A stretch of DNA of 64,000 nt from Acidisarcina sp963790505 (GCA_963790505.1 CAWBOT010000002.1:496001-560000), one strand, 5' to 3'. Shown: positions 54,170 through 63,133, counted from the stretch's first letter. Translations and numbers: made by a program. Notes: generated by a model from the sequence alone, not told the origin.

Positions 54170-55192
54170 ATGAAGAGTAGCGACGTGTTGCAGGCCTGGT
54201 CTGGGATTCTGGCTGGCCGAAGGCCCTCACTGTCTATCGAAATCACCAAAGAGTGCCCCCTGCGTTGCCCGGGGTGCTACGCTTTCGAGCCCGGCCATCT
54301 GGGGGGGGAAACCGAGCTGCGCCAGCTCTCCGACTTCAAGGGAGACGAGCTGGTCCAGCGAGTGCTGGCGGTCGTTGACCGCGAGAAGCCGATGCATCTG
54401 TCGATCGTGGGGGGAGACCCGCTGGTGCGCTACCGGGAGCTGGAGAAGATTCTGCCCGAACTCGATGCTCGCGGCATCCACACGCAGGTGGTGACCAGCG
54501 CCTTCCGGGTGATTCCCCCCGAATGGCAGAGGTTCAAGCGGCTGAATGTTTCAGTCTCGATCGATGGCCTGCAGCCGGAGCATGACGAGCGGCGCAAGCC
54601 GGCGACGTACGAGCGCATTCTCAAGAATATTGCGGGCGCGAAGATCACCGTCCACTGCACGATTACCGGCAATATCGCGGACCGGCCGGGATACCTCGAG
54701 GAATTCCTGCGCTTCTGGAGCAATCAGCCGCCGGTCGAGAAAGTCTGGTTTAGTTTGTTTACGCCGCAGCGGGGCGCGACTGGGCCAGAGATTCTCACTC
54801 CGGCGCAGCGGGTCTTTGTGGTGGAAGAGCTGTTACGGCTAAGGCCGTTGTATCCGCGCCTGCAGATGCCGGAGCGGGTGATTCGGGAGATCCTCTCGCC
54901 GCCGCGGAGTCCGGAGGACTGCATCTTTGCGCGGACGACCCATACGCTTTCCGCAGACCTGAAGACGAAGATCACGCCATGCCAGTTTGGGGGCGATCCG
55001 GACTGCTCGCAATGCGGTTGCATGGCGACGATGGCGCTGGCCGCAGTCGGGAACTACCGTGTGATCGGCGGCCTGACAGCGGGACACTTGTTCAAGGCAT
55101 CTGACAAGGTGGGAGCCGCGTGGCGGAAGGCGAGCGGGTTGTTTGCACAGCCGGCTCCGGAGCCGGAGACGGCGCCGTTCAACATCTTGTGA
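54170..55192 (+). CDS. Radical SAM protein with C-terminal cysteine cluster motif
   Basis: The 340-residue protein has the radical SAM motif C-x3-C-x2-C at Cys29, Cys33 and Cys36 (ECPLRCPGCY), the GGE-like turn as VGGDPL and a conserved VSIDGLQPEHD. The C-terminal part has further cysteines (EDCIF, then PCQFGGDPDCSQCGC) that could hold an auxiliary iron-sulfur cluster in the manner of SPASM/twitch proteins. The substrate is unknown; no peptide precursor or partner enzyme is seen next to it. It stands alone between the aldehyde dehydrogenase and the TIM-barrel gene. Confidence 0.85.
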   Translation: MKSSDVLQAWSGILAGRRPSLSIEITKECPLRCPGCYAFEPGHLGGETELRQLSDFKGDELVQRVLAVVDREKPMHLSIVGGDPLVRYRELEKILPELDARGIHTQVVTSAFRVIPPEWQRFKRLNVSVSIDGLQPEHDERRKPATYERILKNIAGAKITVHCTITGNIADRPGYLEEFLRFWSNQPPVEKVWFSLFTPQRGATGPEILTPAQRVFVVEELLRLRPLYPRLQMPERVIREILSPPRSPEDCIFARTTHTLSADLKTKITPCQFGGDPDCSQCGCMATMALAAVGNYRVIGGLTAGHLFKASDKVGAAWRKASGLFAQPAPEPETAPFNIL

Positions 55193-55274
55193 GCGGAATC
55201 TCGTGAGCGCGGCAGATCGGGTTGTCACGGTATTCATGGCATGTGATTTATAGTGTGTCGGTACAGGACATACG

Positions 55275-56228
55275 ATGAATCGCAGAGATTTTTTGGGACT
55301 GGCGACGGCAGCCGCCCTTGCTAACGAGCTTCCCCTCTCTTTTGGACAGACAGGTGCGTCCAGGTTGAGGCCCATGGAGCTGGGTCTGCTGATCGTGCCC
55401 TTCGGTGCGCCGGAGCAGCATATCCGCACGGTCCATGAGTTGGGTTTTACCAACTGCTTTCTATCGCTGGATGGCTATATCGGCGGCTTTACGCCGGATG
55501 TGGTCTCGCAATTTCGCGATCTGCTGGCGAAGTATGCGGTAACGGTGACGACGGTCGAGGTGGTTGGGCCTGGAATTCGAAAGTGGAACTTTACGGAAGG
55601 GCCGGCGACGATCGGCCTCGTTCCCCCGAAGACGCGGACGGAGCGTATCGACGCTCTTCGCCAGGTCTCTGACTTTGCCCAACAACTGGGCGTCAAACAG
55701 GTGCAGACGCATTGCGGATTTATACCCGAGGACCCGAACGATGCTTTGTATCCGGGGACGGTCGAGGCGATTCGCGAGGTCGCGAAGCATTGCCAGGGGA
55801 ACGCGCAAGCCTTCCTGATGGAGACGGGGCAGGAGACGCCGACGACGATGTCGCGCGCGATACGAGATGTAGCGATGCCGAATCTCGGCGTTGGGCTTGA
55901 TACCGCCAATCTGATTCTTTATGGCAAGGCGAACCCGGTCGATGCGGTGGATATTTTGGGGCCGCACGTCCGGAGTATTCATGCGAAGGATGGCCGCTGG
56001 CCGACCAATCCGAATGAACTGGGCGAAGAGGTGCAGATCGGCAAAGGGCTGGTCGATTTCCGCCAGGTTTTTGCCAAACTTCACCGCATCGGCTATACCG
56101 GCGCGGTGACGATCGAGCGCGAGACCTCTGGGCCGCAACAAATCGAAGACGTGAAGCAAGAGAAGGCCTACCTGGAGGGGATCTTGCAGCAGGTGTTTTC
56201 TGGCCAGTATGAGGAACGCGGGATATGA
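55275..56228 (+). CDS. Xylose isomerase-like TIM-barrel protein with Tat-type signal
   Basis: The 317-residue protein begins MNRRDFLGLATAAALANE, a twin-arginine-type signal. The body is an AP-endonuclease-2/xylose isomerase-like barrel (sugar phosphate isomerase/epimerase family): IVPFGAPEQHIRTVHELGF, VQTHCGFIP, MPNLGVGLDTANLILYG, HVRSIHAKDGRW and YTGAVTIERE, giving the usual metal-binding Glu/Asp/His set. It overlaps the next gene by four bases (ATGA). Such pairs act on inositols or unusual sugars; the substrate is unknown. Confidence 0.86.
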   Translation: MNRRDFLGLATAAALANELPLSFGQTGASRLRPMELGLLIVPFGAPEQHIRTVHELGFTNCFLSLDGYIGGFTPDVVSQFRDLLAKYAVTVTTVEVVGPGIRKWNFTEGPATIGLVPPKTRTERIDALRQVSDFAQQLGVKQVQTHCGFIPEDPNDALYPGTVEAIREVAKHCQGNAQAFLMETGQETPTTMSRAIRDVAMPNLGVGLDTANLILYGKANPVDAVDILGPHVRSIHAKDGRWPTNPNELGEEVQIGKGLVDFRQVFAKLHRIGYTGAVTIERETSGPQQIEDVKQEKAYLEGILQQVFSGQYEERGI

Positions 56229-57520
56229 ATCGTCGTGATTTTATTCAGGCAGGGACGGGCGTTGCTTCGGGTCTGCTGTTGCTCAAGCCGGAGACGGTGT
56301 TTGGCTCGCAGGCGAACTCGGCGGTACGCCTGGGGCTCCTTGGGTGCGGGAATCGCGGCACCTCGGTAGCTACTTCATTTTCGAAGAGCACGACGGCGCA
56401 GGTGGTGGCCCTGGCCGATATATTTCCGGACAATCTTGCGAAGGGGAAGGCGCATTTCGACGAAGTGAATGCGGGGCTTGGCCGTTCGCCGATTGATTCC
56501 AAATTACTATTTCATGGTCCAAATGCTTACGAGCAGCTTGCAGCTTCACCGGATGTGGACCTGATTCAGATATCGACTCCGCCGTTTTTCCATGTGCAGC
56601 ATCTCGGGGCGGCAGTGGCGGCGGGCAAGCATGTCTACTGCGAAAAGCCAGTGGGCATCGACGTTGCGCAGACGCGGCAGGCGCTGGAGATCGCGAAGAA
56701 GGTGAAGGCTTCGCAGAGCGTGGATGTGGGTTTTCAATGCCGGAGCGCTCCGCCGATTGCGGCGATTGCTGCGAAGATCCAGGGCGGCGCGCTGGGCAAT
56801 ATCGCTTCGGTTGCGGCGAACTACAACGCTCCGGCATCGCTTGAGAAGACGCGCGCGGGAGTGACGGCCGAGGCTTTGCAAAAAACGGCGCCGGATGAGT
56901 ATCGGCTGCGAAACTGGCTTTGGTATAAGGCGCTCTCGGGCGACATCCTAGTCGAGCAGAACATTCATATCATCGACCTTTGTAACTGGTTGCTGGGAGC
57001 ACATCCTGTGAAGGCGAGGGCGACCGGCGGTCGTAACATTCTGACCCATGCGGGCGATTGCTGGGATAACTACCAGGTCGACTTTACTTATCCCGGCGAT
57101 GTGCATCTTTCGTTTTCATCGACACAGTTTGGGGCGTATGGCGGCTTCGATGCCGGACTGCGGATGTTTGGTGCGGACGGCATGGCGACAGTGCCTTACT
57201 CCGGGCCGATGCAGATCGTGGGTGCGAATGCCTGGAAGTGGGAGGACTCGGCGAAGGCCGCGGCAGGCTCGGGGACGTTTGCCGCGAATGGGGCCTTCTC
57301 AGACAACCTTGAGTTTGCCGATCGGGACAAGGAGCGGAGCTTTATTGACAGCATTGTGAATGGGCCGGTGCATAACCAGATTGCCTCGGGTGTGGAGACG
57401 GCGCTGAGCTGCATGCTGGGGCGGATGGCCGGATATACGGGACGTGAGGTCGCGTGGGATGAGTTGCTCAAGCATGGCGAGAGTTATGAGTTGGGGATGA
57501 AGTTAGAGCAGTTTGCTTGA
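56225..57520 (+). CDS. Gfo/Idh/MocA-family oxidoreductase with Tat-type signal
   Basis: The 431-residue protein starts MNRRDFIQAGTGVASG, a twin-arginine-type signal also found on many acidobacterial and planctomycete members. A Rossmann fold follows (LGLLGCGNRGTSVATSF), then the EKPVGID block with the catalytic-type Lys. The C-terminal beta-sheet domain has NIHIIDLCNW and DCWDNYQVDFTYPGDV. Export with a bound nicotinamide cofactor would need the Tat route. Translationally coupled with the TIM-barrel protein, it probably acts on the same sugar or cyclitol. Its 3' end overlaps the convergent eutC by 18 bases. Confidence 0.88.
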   Translation: MNRRDFIQAGTGVASGLLLLKPETVFGSQANSAVRLGLLGCGNRGTSVATSFSKSTTAQVVALADIFPDNLAKGKAHFDEVNAGLGRSPIDSKLLFHGPNAYEQLAASPDVDLIQISTPPFFHVQHLGAAVAAGKHVYCEKPVGIDVAQTRQALEIAKKVKASQSVDVGFQCRSAPPIAAIAAKIQGGALGNIASVAANYNAPASLEKTRAGVTAEALQKTAPDEYRLRNWLWYKALSGDILVEQNIHIIDLCNWLLGAHPVKARATGGRNILTHAGDCWDNYQVDFTYPGDVHLSFSSTQFGAYGGFDAGLRMFGADGMATVPYSGPMQIVGANAWKWEDSAKAAAGSGTFAANGAFSDNLEFADRDKERSFIDSIVNGPVHNQIASGVETALSCMLGRMAGYTGREVAWDELLKHGESYELGMKLEQFA

Positions 57521-58402
57521 GGCGCCAGAGCTAAGGCCGGGGCGTCCGTTGCTGTCGTCTTTAAGGCTGACTCCGCTTAACTTCAAGCGCTGCGCATTTC
57601 TCAGCAAATAGTAGAGAGTCTGGGCGGCCTGTTCTGGGCTGGTTCCTTCATCGCGGACATTCGAGATGCAGTTTCTTTCGGCGTCGGTGCGGCCTGGTTT
57701 TGGGGCGTAGGTTAGGTAGATGCCGAGGCTGTCTGGAGCGCTGAGTCCGGGGCGTTCGCCGATGAGCATGACTGTGATTGCGGCGCCGAGGAGCTCTCCT
57801 ATCTCATCTCCGAGGGCCACGCGGGCTTGCTCGGCGATGATGACTGGGCCGATCTGCCAGCCCTGAAGCAAATCAATCGCCGCTCGGATGACCCGCACTG
57901 CGTAACGTTGCGGAGCGATGGCCGATAGGCCGTCGGCAATGATGAAGACGATCTCCGGCGGGTAAAGCTTGAGTTCGATGAGGCGTTGGCGGCAGCCTTT
58001 GTCGAGGACACGGCCGAGATTGGGACGCCGGAGATAGGTAGCGCGGTCTGTTGCCGCGCTGTGGACGAGGATCGATTCGAGATTCGCGGTAGCGAGTTGT
58101 TCGGCGATGGACTGAGCGTCGAACGGCGCATGGACGGCATCGCGAGCGAGAGCGTGAGCGAGGCTGAAGTCGAGTAAGTCCCTCGTAGGCAGGCTGTCGC
58201 CGGCGCGTTCGAGCGCGATGCGGGCCGGAGTGAAGCGGCGGAGTTGGGTGAGAGGATGAGCCGGTGATGCGATTTCACTCAACTGTTCAATGGAGGCTGG
58301 CGAAACCGCAGATCTCTCCACTCCGCTCCGCTCCGGTCGAGATGACAAATCGAGAGGGGCGTCGGGTTTGGAATATAGATGTTCTTGCTTGCGATGGCTC
58401 AT
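57503..58402 (-). CDS. eutC: Ethanolamine ammonia-lyase small subunit
   Basis: The 299-residue protein is the EutC subunit: FTPARIALERAGDSLPTRDLLDFSLAHALARDAV (two adjoining blocks), VFIIADGLSAIAPQRYA, VIIAEQARVALGDEIGELL, VMLIGERPGLSAPDSLGIY and DAERNCISNVR are all family signatures. With EutB and adenosylcobalamin it turns ethanolamine into acetaldehyde and ammonia. ATG 58402 overlaps the eutB stop (ATGA). Residues 18-34 (DLSSRPERSGVERSAVS) are encoded by what looks like a dispersed intergenic repeat, an odd in-frame insert in the variable N-terminus. It overlaps the convergent oxidoreductase gene by 18 bases. Confidence 0.94.
   Translation of the reverse strand: MSHRKQEHLYSKPDAPLDLSSRPERSGVERSAVSPASIEQLSEIASPAHPLTQLRRFTPARIALERAGDSLPTRDLLDFSLAHALARDAVHAPFDAQSIAEQLATANLESILVHSAATDRATYLRRPNLGRVLDKGCRQRLIELKLYPPEIVFIIADGLSAIAPQRYAVRVIRAAIDLLQGWQIGPVIIAEQARVALGDEIGELLGAAITVMLIGERPGLSAPDSLGIYLTYAPKPGRTDAERNCISNVRDEGTSPEQAAQTLYYLLRNAQRLKLSGVSLKDDSNGRPGLSSGASSKLL
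58303..58349 (-). repeat. Dispersed-repeat-like segment inside eutC
   Basis: The segment reads, on the minus strand, TTTGTCATCTCGACCGGAGC and continues GGAGCGGAGTGGAGAGATCT. From memory, such text recurs between genes in Terriglobia genomes (an alternative frame gives ISTGAERSGEICGF). Here it is translated in frame as EutC residues 18-34. No second copy was seen in the window. Confidence 0.55.
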
Positions 58403-59793
58403 GCTTTGCCCAATAGTTGGGCGGCGTGCGGGAGCAGTCGCTGCGCTTCGCGAGTGCCGCTGAGTTCGCCGGACTTAGTGGTGACGCCCATGCGTTCGAG
58501 CCAGGTTTCGAATTCGGGTGCGCGCTTGAGGCCGAGGACGCGGCGGATGTAAAGCGAGTCGTGGAACGAGGTGCTCTGGTAGTTGAGCATGACGTCGTCG
58601 GCGCCGGGGACGCCCATGATGAAGTTGACACCGGCGACGCCGAGGAGGGTGAGGAGCGTGTCCATGTCGTCCTGGTCGGCCTCGGCATGGTTGGTGTAGC
58701 AGATGTCGCAGCCCATGGGCAGGCCGAGGAGCTTGCCGCAGAAGTGGTCTTCGAGTCCAGCGCGGATGATCTGTTTGCCGTCGTAGAGATATTCGGGGCC
58801 GATGAAGCCGACGACGGTGTTCACGAGCAGGGGACTGAATCTGCGAGCGACAGCGTAGGCGCGGGCTTCGCATGTCTGCTGATCGATGCCGTGGTTGGCG
58901 TTGGCGGAAAGCGCACTGCCCTGGCCGGTTTCAAAATACATGACGTTGTTGCCGACGGTGCCGCGATGGAGCGAGCGTCCGGCATGGTGGGCCTCTTCGA
59001 GAATGCCGAGATTGATGCCGAAGCTGGTGTTGGCCTTTTCTGTTCCGGCGATGGATTGGAAGACGAGGTCAACGGGAGCGCCCGCTTCAATTGCCTTTAT
59101 GGTGCTGGTCACGTGGGTGAGCACGCATGACTGCGTGGGCACTTCGTACTTCTGACGAAAGTCGTCGAGCATCTTGAGCAGCGTGATTGCGGATGAGATC
59201 GAGTCGCTCGCGGGGTTGATGCCGATCACGGCGTCGCCGCAGCCGTAGAGGAGGCCGTCGAGCATGGAGGCGGCGATGCCTCTCACATCGTCGGTGGGGT
59301 GGTTAGGCTGAAGGCGGACCGACATGCGTCCGGGCAGGCCGATGGTGTTGCGGAAACGGGTGATGACGCTGCATTTCTTCGCGACGAGGATGAGGTCCTG
59401 GTTGCGCATCAGCTTTGAGACGGCCGCAGCCATCTCGGGGGTGACGCCGGGAGCGATGCGGGTGAGGGTTTCTGCGTTGACCGCGGAGCCGAGCAGCCAG
59501 TCGCGGAATTCCCCGACGGTGAGTGCGGCGATTTCGGCAAAGGCCTCACGGTGGTGCGTGTCGAGGATGAGGCGGGTGACTTCGTCATCCTCGCAGGGAA
59601 TCAAAGGTTCTTCGAGGAACTTCGCCAGAGGGACTTCAGCGAGGGCCATCCGGGCAATGACTCTTTCCTGGTCGCTCGAAGCGGCGACTCCGGCGAGCGC
59701 GTCACCGGAACGGGCCGGGCTTGCCTTGGCAAGCAGGGTCTTCAGGTCTTCGAAGGACCATGTGCTGCCGCGGATGGTTTGCCGGTAGGCCAT
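58399..59793 (-). CDS. eutB: Ethanolamine ammonia-lyase large subunit
   Basis: The 464-residue protein is the catalytic EutB subunit, an adenosylcobalamin-dependent TIM barrel. Blocks include RNTIGLPGRMSVRLQPNHPT, GCGDAVIGINPASDS, TQSCVLTHVT, FQSIAGTEKANTSFGI, FETGQGSALSANANHG, NTVVGFIGPEYLYDG and MGCDICYTNHAEADQDDMD. Length matches the family. First gene of a two-gene unit with eutC. No eutA reactivase, microcompartment shell genes or eutS-like genes are present, so this is the short, non-compartment form. Confidence 0.96.
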   Translation of the reverse strand: MAYRQTIRGSTWSFEDLKTLLAKASPARSGDALAGVAASSDQERVIARMALAEVPLAKFLEEPLIPCEDDEVTRLILDTHHREAFAEIAALTVGEFRDWLLGSAVNAETLTRIAPGVTPEMAAAVSKLMRNQDLILVAKKCSVITRFRNTIGLPGRMSVRLQPNHPTDDVRGIAASMLDGLLYGCGDAVIGINPASDSISSAITLLKMLDDFRQKYEVPTQSCVLTHVTSTIKAIEAGAPVDLVFQSIAGTEKANTSFGINLGILEEAHHAGRSLHRGTVGNNVMYFETGQGSALSANANHGIDQQTCEARAYAVARRFSPLLVNTVVGFIGPEYLYDGKQIIRAGLEDHFCGKLLGLPMGCDICYTNHAEADQDDMDTLLTLLGVAGVNFIMGVPGADDVMLNYQSTSFHDSLYIRRVLGLKRAPEFETWLERMGVTTKSGELSGTREAQRLLPHAAQLLGKA

Positions 59794-59984
59794 TCTTCTT
59801 TGAGATTAGTTTAGGCGTAGAGTGCATCACCAGCGCGCTAATAGCGTTGCCTTGCTGGAATCGGGTGCGACGCTGCCTTGGGGCTCCTCGATGCAAAACT
59901 GCGAAAAAGCAGGCTATAGTTATTTACGAGTTGATGCTTCCCTTCGCCAGATGGCTGCACTCTTGATACTGTCGGGTAGGTGAC

Positions 59985-61253
59985 TTGAAGAGGCTGCTGA
60001 CAATCGCCGCGCTGAGCGCGGGTGTCGTGGGCGTCCTGGCGTATGCGGGGATTTTTTCGCCATTGGTTGCGGCCAATTATCTTCCGCACCGCTATTGCTA
60101 CCTCGCGCAGCCCGGCCTGATCTGGACGAACGTCATCATGGATGGCCTGATCGCGGGCTCGTACGCGGTGATCTTTGGCTGTCTTTTCTGGGTAGCGGCG
60201 AAGCTGCGCTGGGTACCGGCAATCCATGATTACCTATGGATCTTTCTGGCCTTCGGCAGCTTCATCCTGGCCTGCGGCGCGACGCATGTCATGGAGATTG
60301 TGACGGTGTGGTGGCCGGTGTATCCGCTCTCCGCCGCGGTGAAGGTGATCTGCGCGGCAGCGTCGGTGCCCACGGCTATTTTGTTTGCACGGGTAACTCC
60401 CGCTTTGGCGGCTAACGTGCGCCGCTTCGTCGATATGCTGTCGACCTCGCAAGAAGAGAAAGAGCAGGCGCTGCTGGCGCTGATCGCCTCGGAGAAGCTG
60501 GCGGTTGCGGGACGCATCTCAGCAACCATCTCCCACGAGATCAAGAACCCGTTGCAGACCGCGGGCGACATGCTTTACCTGCTCACTCACGATGAAAGAA
60601 TGCCGGCCGACGCGGTGCGCATGCTTGAAACAGCGGCCGGCGAACTTGAGCGGGCAAAATCCATCTCAGACAGTACACTCTCGCTTTACCGGGAGTCGGC
60701 CACCCCGGCGACGGTATTGCTGTCAGAGTTGGTCCAGAGCGTGCTCGAACTGCAATTGCCAGACCTGGCAAGGCACGGAATCTCGCTCCAGCCGAGGCTG
60801 CGCGCACCTCGCCCGGTGAAGGGCTACTCCGGTGAACTGCGGCAGATGGTGATCAACCTGATCCAGAACGCCGCGGCAGCCATTCAGGCGAACGGCCGCA
60901 TCCTGGTGCGTGTGCAGCCGCGGTCGTCGCTCAGCACGGGAACGGCGCTCGCTGGATATTCGATCACCGTTGCCGATAATGGGCCGGGAATTGAGGCCAG
61001 AAACCGGCCGCGCCTGTTCACGCTTTTCTTTACCACCAAGGGCGAGCAGGGGACCGGGCTTGGTTTGTGGCTGGTGCGTTCGATTGTCGAGAAGCAGGGC
61101 GGACGAATCCGGGTCCGCTCCCGGACCGCGGCCGAGTCAAAGGCTTCTGGCACCATCTTCAATATCTGGATCCCGATGGAGCCTGCGCCGATGGCAGACA
61201 AGACGGCTGGAGAACGCCCGACGAGCGGAGTTCGCATGCCCACTCGCGCCTGA
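59985..61253 (+). CDS. Sensor histidine kinase with ethylene-receptor-like N-terminal domain
   Basis: The 422-residue protein starts at TTG 59985 (GGTAGG site). The first 140 residues hold membrane spans with LPHRYCYLAQPGLIW and FILACGATHVMEIVTVW. The CGATH block matches the copper-binding Cys-x3-His of plant ethylene receptors (Cys97 and His101), and Asp53 lies in the preceding helix as in ETR1. A HisKA region has phospho-acceptor His184 (ISHEIKNPLQT). The HATPase domain has NLIQNAAAAI, DNGPGIE and GTGLGLWLVRSI. There is no receiver domain and no adjacent response regulator. Whether it binds ethylene is inferred from residues only. Confidence 0.87.
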   Translation: MKRLLTIAALSAGVVGVLAYAGIFSPLVAANYLPHRYCYLAQPGLIWTNVIMDGLIAGSYAVIFGCLFWVAAKLRWVPAIHDYLWIFLAFGSFILACGATHVMEIVTVWWPVYPLSAAVKVICAAASVPTAILFARVTPALAANVRRFVDMLSTSQEEKEQALLALIASEKLAVAGRISATISHEIKNPLQTAGDMLYLLTHDERMPADAVRMLETAAGELERAKSISDSTLSLYRESATPATVLLSELVQSVLELQLPDLARHGISLQPRLRAPRPVKGYSGELRQMVINLIQNAAAAIQANGRILVRVQPRSSLSTGTALAGYSITVADNGPGIEARNRPRLFTLFFTTKGEQGTGLGLWLVRSIVEKQGGRIRVRSRTAAESKASGTIFNIWIPMEPAPMADKTAGERPTSGVRMPTRA

Positions 61254-61408
61254 GCCGCCAGGCGTCGTCATCTTTTCATCGCGCGGTGACCGCTCCCATA
61301 CAACGATATGAACAGACGCCGGCGGTTGGCTGGGCCGTGCTATGCTTTGCCCAAACTGTTGTGGAACATTTGCTTCAGACCTAATCTTGCCGTACCCAAC
61401 TATCGCTT

Positions 61409-63133
61409 ATGAGGAGCCCAGATTTGCTAAAGATTTCATCCCTGATCGCTGCGCGTCATCGAGTTGCGCCAGCCGCCATATTGCTCACTCTCGCTTTCTC
61501 CGCCCGTGCGCAGGTCGTTATCGCGCCCTCGTCGCCGAAGGTCGGCTCGGCCAACCCGGTGAGCGCCGAGCCGACCGTGCCTCGTCCCTCGACCAAACCA
61601 TGTGTGGTGAAACTCTTCACCAACCAGGAGTTCGCCGACTACAGCGCCAAGACTTTCAGCTATGCGCCTCCGGACGAGTGTCCGGGCCCTTGGGCGAAGG
61701 TGGTGTTCACCGCAGATTTCACGGTGACGGCGGGCGTGCAGTACGATCGCACAGCCTCGCTCTACCTTGGCCACGCGAACATTTTCTACGGCACCACAGC
61801 CGAGCCGGGTACGACGCTGAGTCCTTCATGGCATGTCGAGCGCGACCTGACCGATCTTTCCGCGCTGCTGGCATCGCCGCAAAGCGGAGAAGCCGACATC
61901 TACAACATCGTCAACTCGACCTACACTGGCATTATTTATGCGAACGCTGAGTTGGAGTTCTATCTGCAGTCAGCCAAATTTCCGGCGCCGGTTACACCTG
62001 ATGTCATAGTTCCGCTGCCCGATGCTGCCGGCGGCGCGGTTGCGCTCAACAATACCGCTAGCAAGCTCGCCCAGACAGTCACGCTACCCACTAACGTCGA
62101 GCGCGCGTATCTCGATGTGATTGCCCAAAGCCAGTCGAACGACGAGTTCTGGTACACCTGCGTGCCTAACGATGTCACCGGACCGCTCGAGAGCTGCGGA
62201 GGAACGGGCTTCCGCGAGACGGAGATCTCGATTGACGGCAGGGCGGCAGGCGTCGCTCCGGTCTATCCCTGGATATATACCGGCGGCATCGATCCGTTTC
62301 TGTGGACGCCGATCACCGGCGTTCAAACCCTCAACTTCAAGCCCTATCGCGTTGATCTGACTCCCTTCGCCTCATTCTTCTCAGACGGTAGCCCGCATAC
62401 GGTCGCGCTGAGCGTCTTCAATGCCGACAGCTACTTTCTGGTTACGGCGAACCTGCTGATTTACACCGACCATGGAAAGGACGTCGTCACCGGCAGGGTA
62501 TTGAGCGACAACCTCCCTGGCGCACCCGTGCCGACGGTGACTGAAAAGCTGAACCTCGACGCCAGCGGAAACGGAACTGCCACCGTTTCGGTCGGCTCGC
62601 GGCGCAAGTTCACGATCAGCGGCTACGTGAACACCTCGCACGGCAAGGTCACCACCACGGTGACTCAGGACATCAATTTCCTCAACGATCAGAAGTTCAC
62701 TCTCAGCGCCACCACGTATGTCCAGGACATTACGCAATCGACGACCGTCGATTCGCTGACGACGACAAAAACCTCCGACGGAACTAGGCTCACCCAGGGG
62801 CATATCTCCTACCCCTTCAGCATGAAGATCGATGTCGCGGTCAATCCCGACGGGAGCGAGTCGCAGACCACAACCAGCAACCAGGAAGATATCGCCGAGT
62901 CGAGCGTCTTCGACGGACGCAAGACGCTGTTTGGCTTCTCGGACGAGACTGTCCAATCGACCGATGCTCTCAACTTCGACTCCAGCGGTAATTTCACCGG
63001 GAATAGCGGGGCAAAGTCGAGCGCTACCGACGAGCAGGCCAGCGATTGGGGTGGATATTACTACCGCGGGCTGACGGCGAAGGATGGCGTCCTGACGGGC
63101 ATTGTCAACAAACCGCCCTGCGACAACAAGTAG
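61409..63133 (+). CDS. PNGase A-like peptide-N4-asparagine amidase, secreted
   Basis: The product of about 574 residues resembles plant and bacterial peptide:N-glycosidase A, which removes N-linked glycans from glycopeptides. Matching blocks are PWAKVVFTADFTVTAGVQYD, NDEFWYTCVPND, FRETEISIDGRAAGVAPVYP followed by WIYTGGIDPFLWTPI, and FKPYRVDLTPFASFF. A signal peptide ends near ARAQ. The start may be ATG 61409 or, better placed after the GAGGAG site, TTG 61424. The C-terminal 200 residues are repetitive Thr/Ser-rich. Bacterial members are usually secreted and acid-active. A hairpin terminator follows. Confidence 0.86.
   Translation: MRSPDLLKISSLIAARHRVAPAAILLTLAFSARAQVVIAPSSPKVGSANPVSAEPTVPRPSTKPCVVKLFTNQEFADYSAKTFSYAPPDECPGPWAKVVFTADFTVTAGVQYDRTASLYLGHANIFYGTTAEPGTTLSPSWHVERDLTDLSALLASPQSGEADIYNIVNSTYTGIIYANAELEFYLQSAKFPAPVTPDVIVPLPDAAGGAVALNNTASKLAQTVTLPTNVERAYLDVIAQSQSNDEFWYTCVPNDVTGPLESCGGTGFRETEISIDGRAAGVAPVYPWIYTGGIDPFLWTPITGVQTLNFKPYRVDLTPFASFFSDGSPHTVALSVFNADSYFLVTANLLIYTDHGKDVVTGRVLSDNLPGAPVPTVTEKLNLDASGNGTATVSVGSRRKFTISGYVNTSHGKVTTTVTQDINFLNDQKFTLSATTYVQDITQSTTVDSLTTTKTSDGTRLTQGHISYPFSMKIDVAVNPDGSESQTTTSNQEDIAESSVFDGRKTLFGFSDETVQSTDALNFDSSGNFTGNSGAKSSATDEQASDWGGYYYRGLTAKDGVLTGIVNKPPCDNK

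Noticed and set aside
57503..59793. Ethanolamine microcompartment operon
   Set aside because: Only the two lyase subunits occur; no shell, reactivase or coupling enzymes are adjacent.
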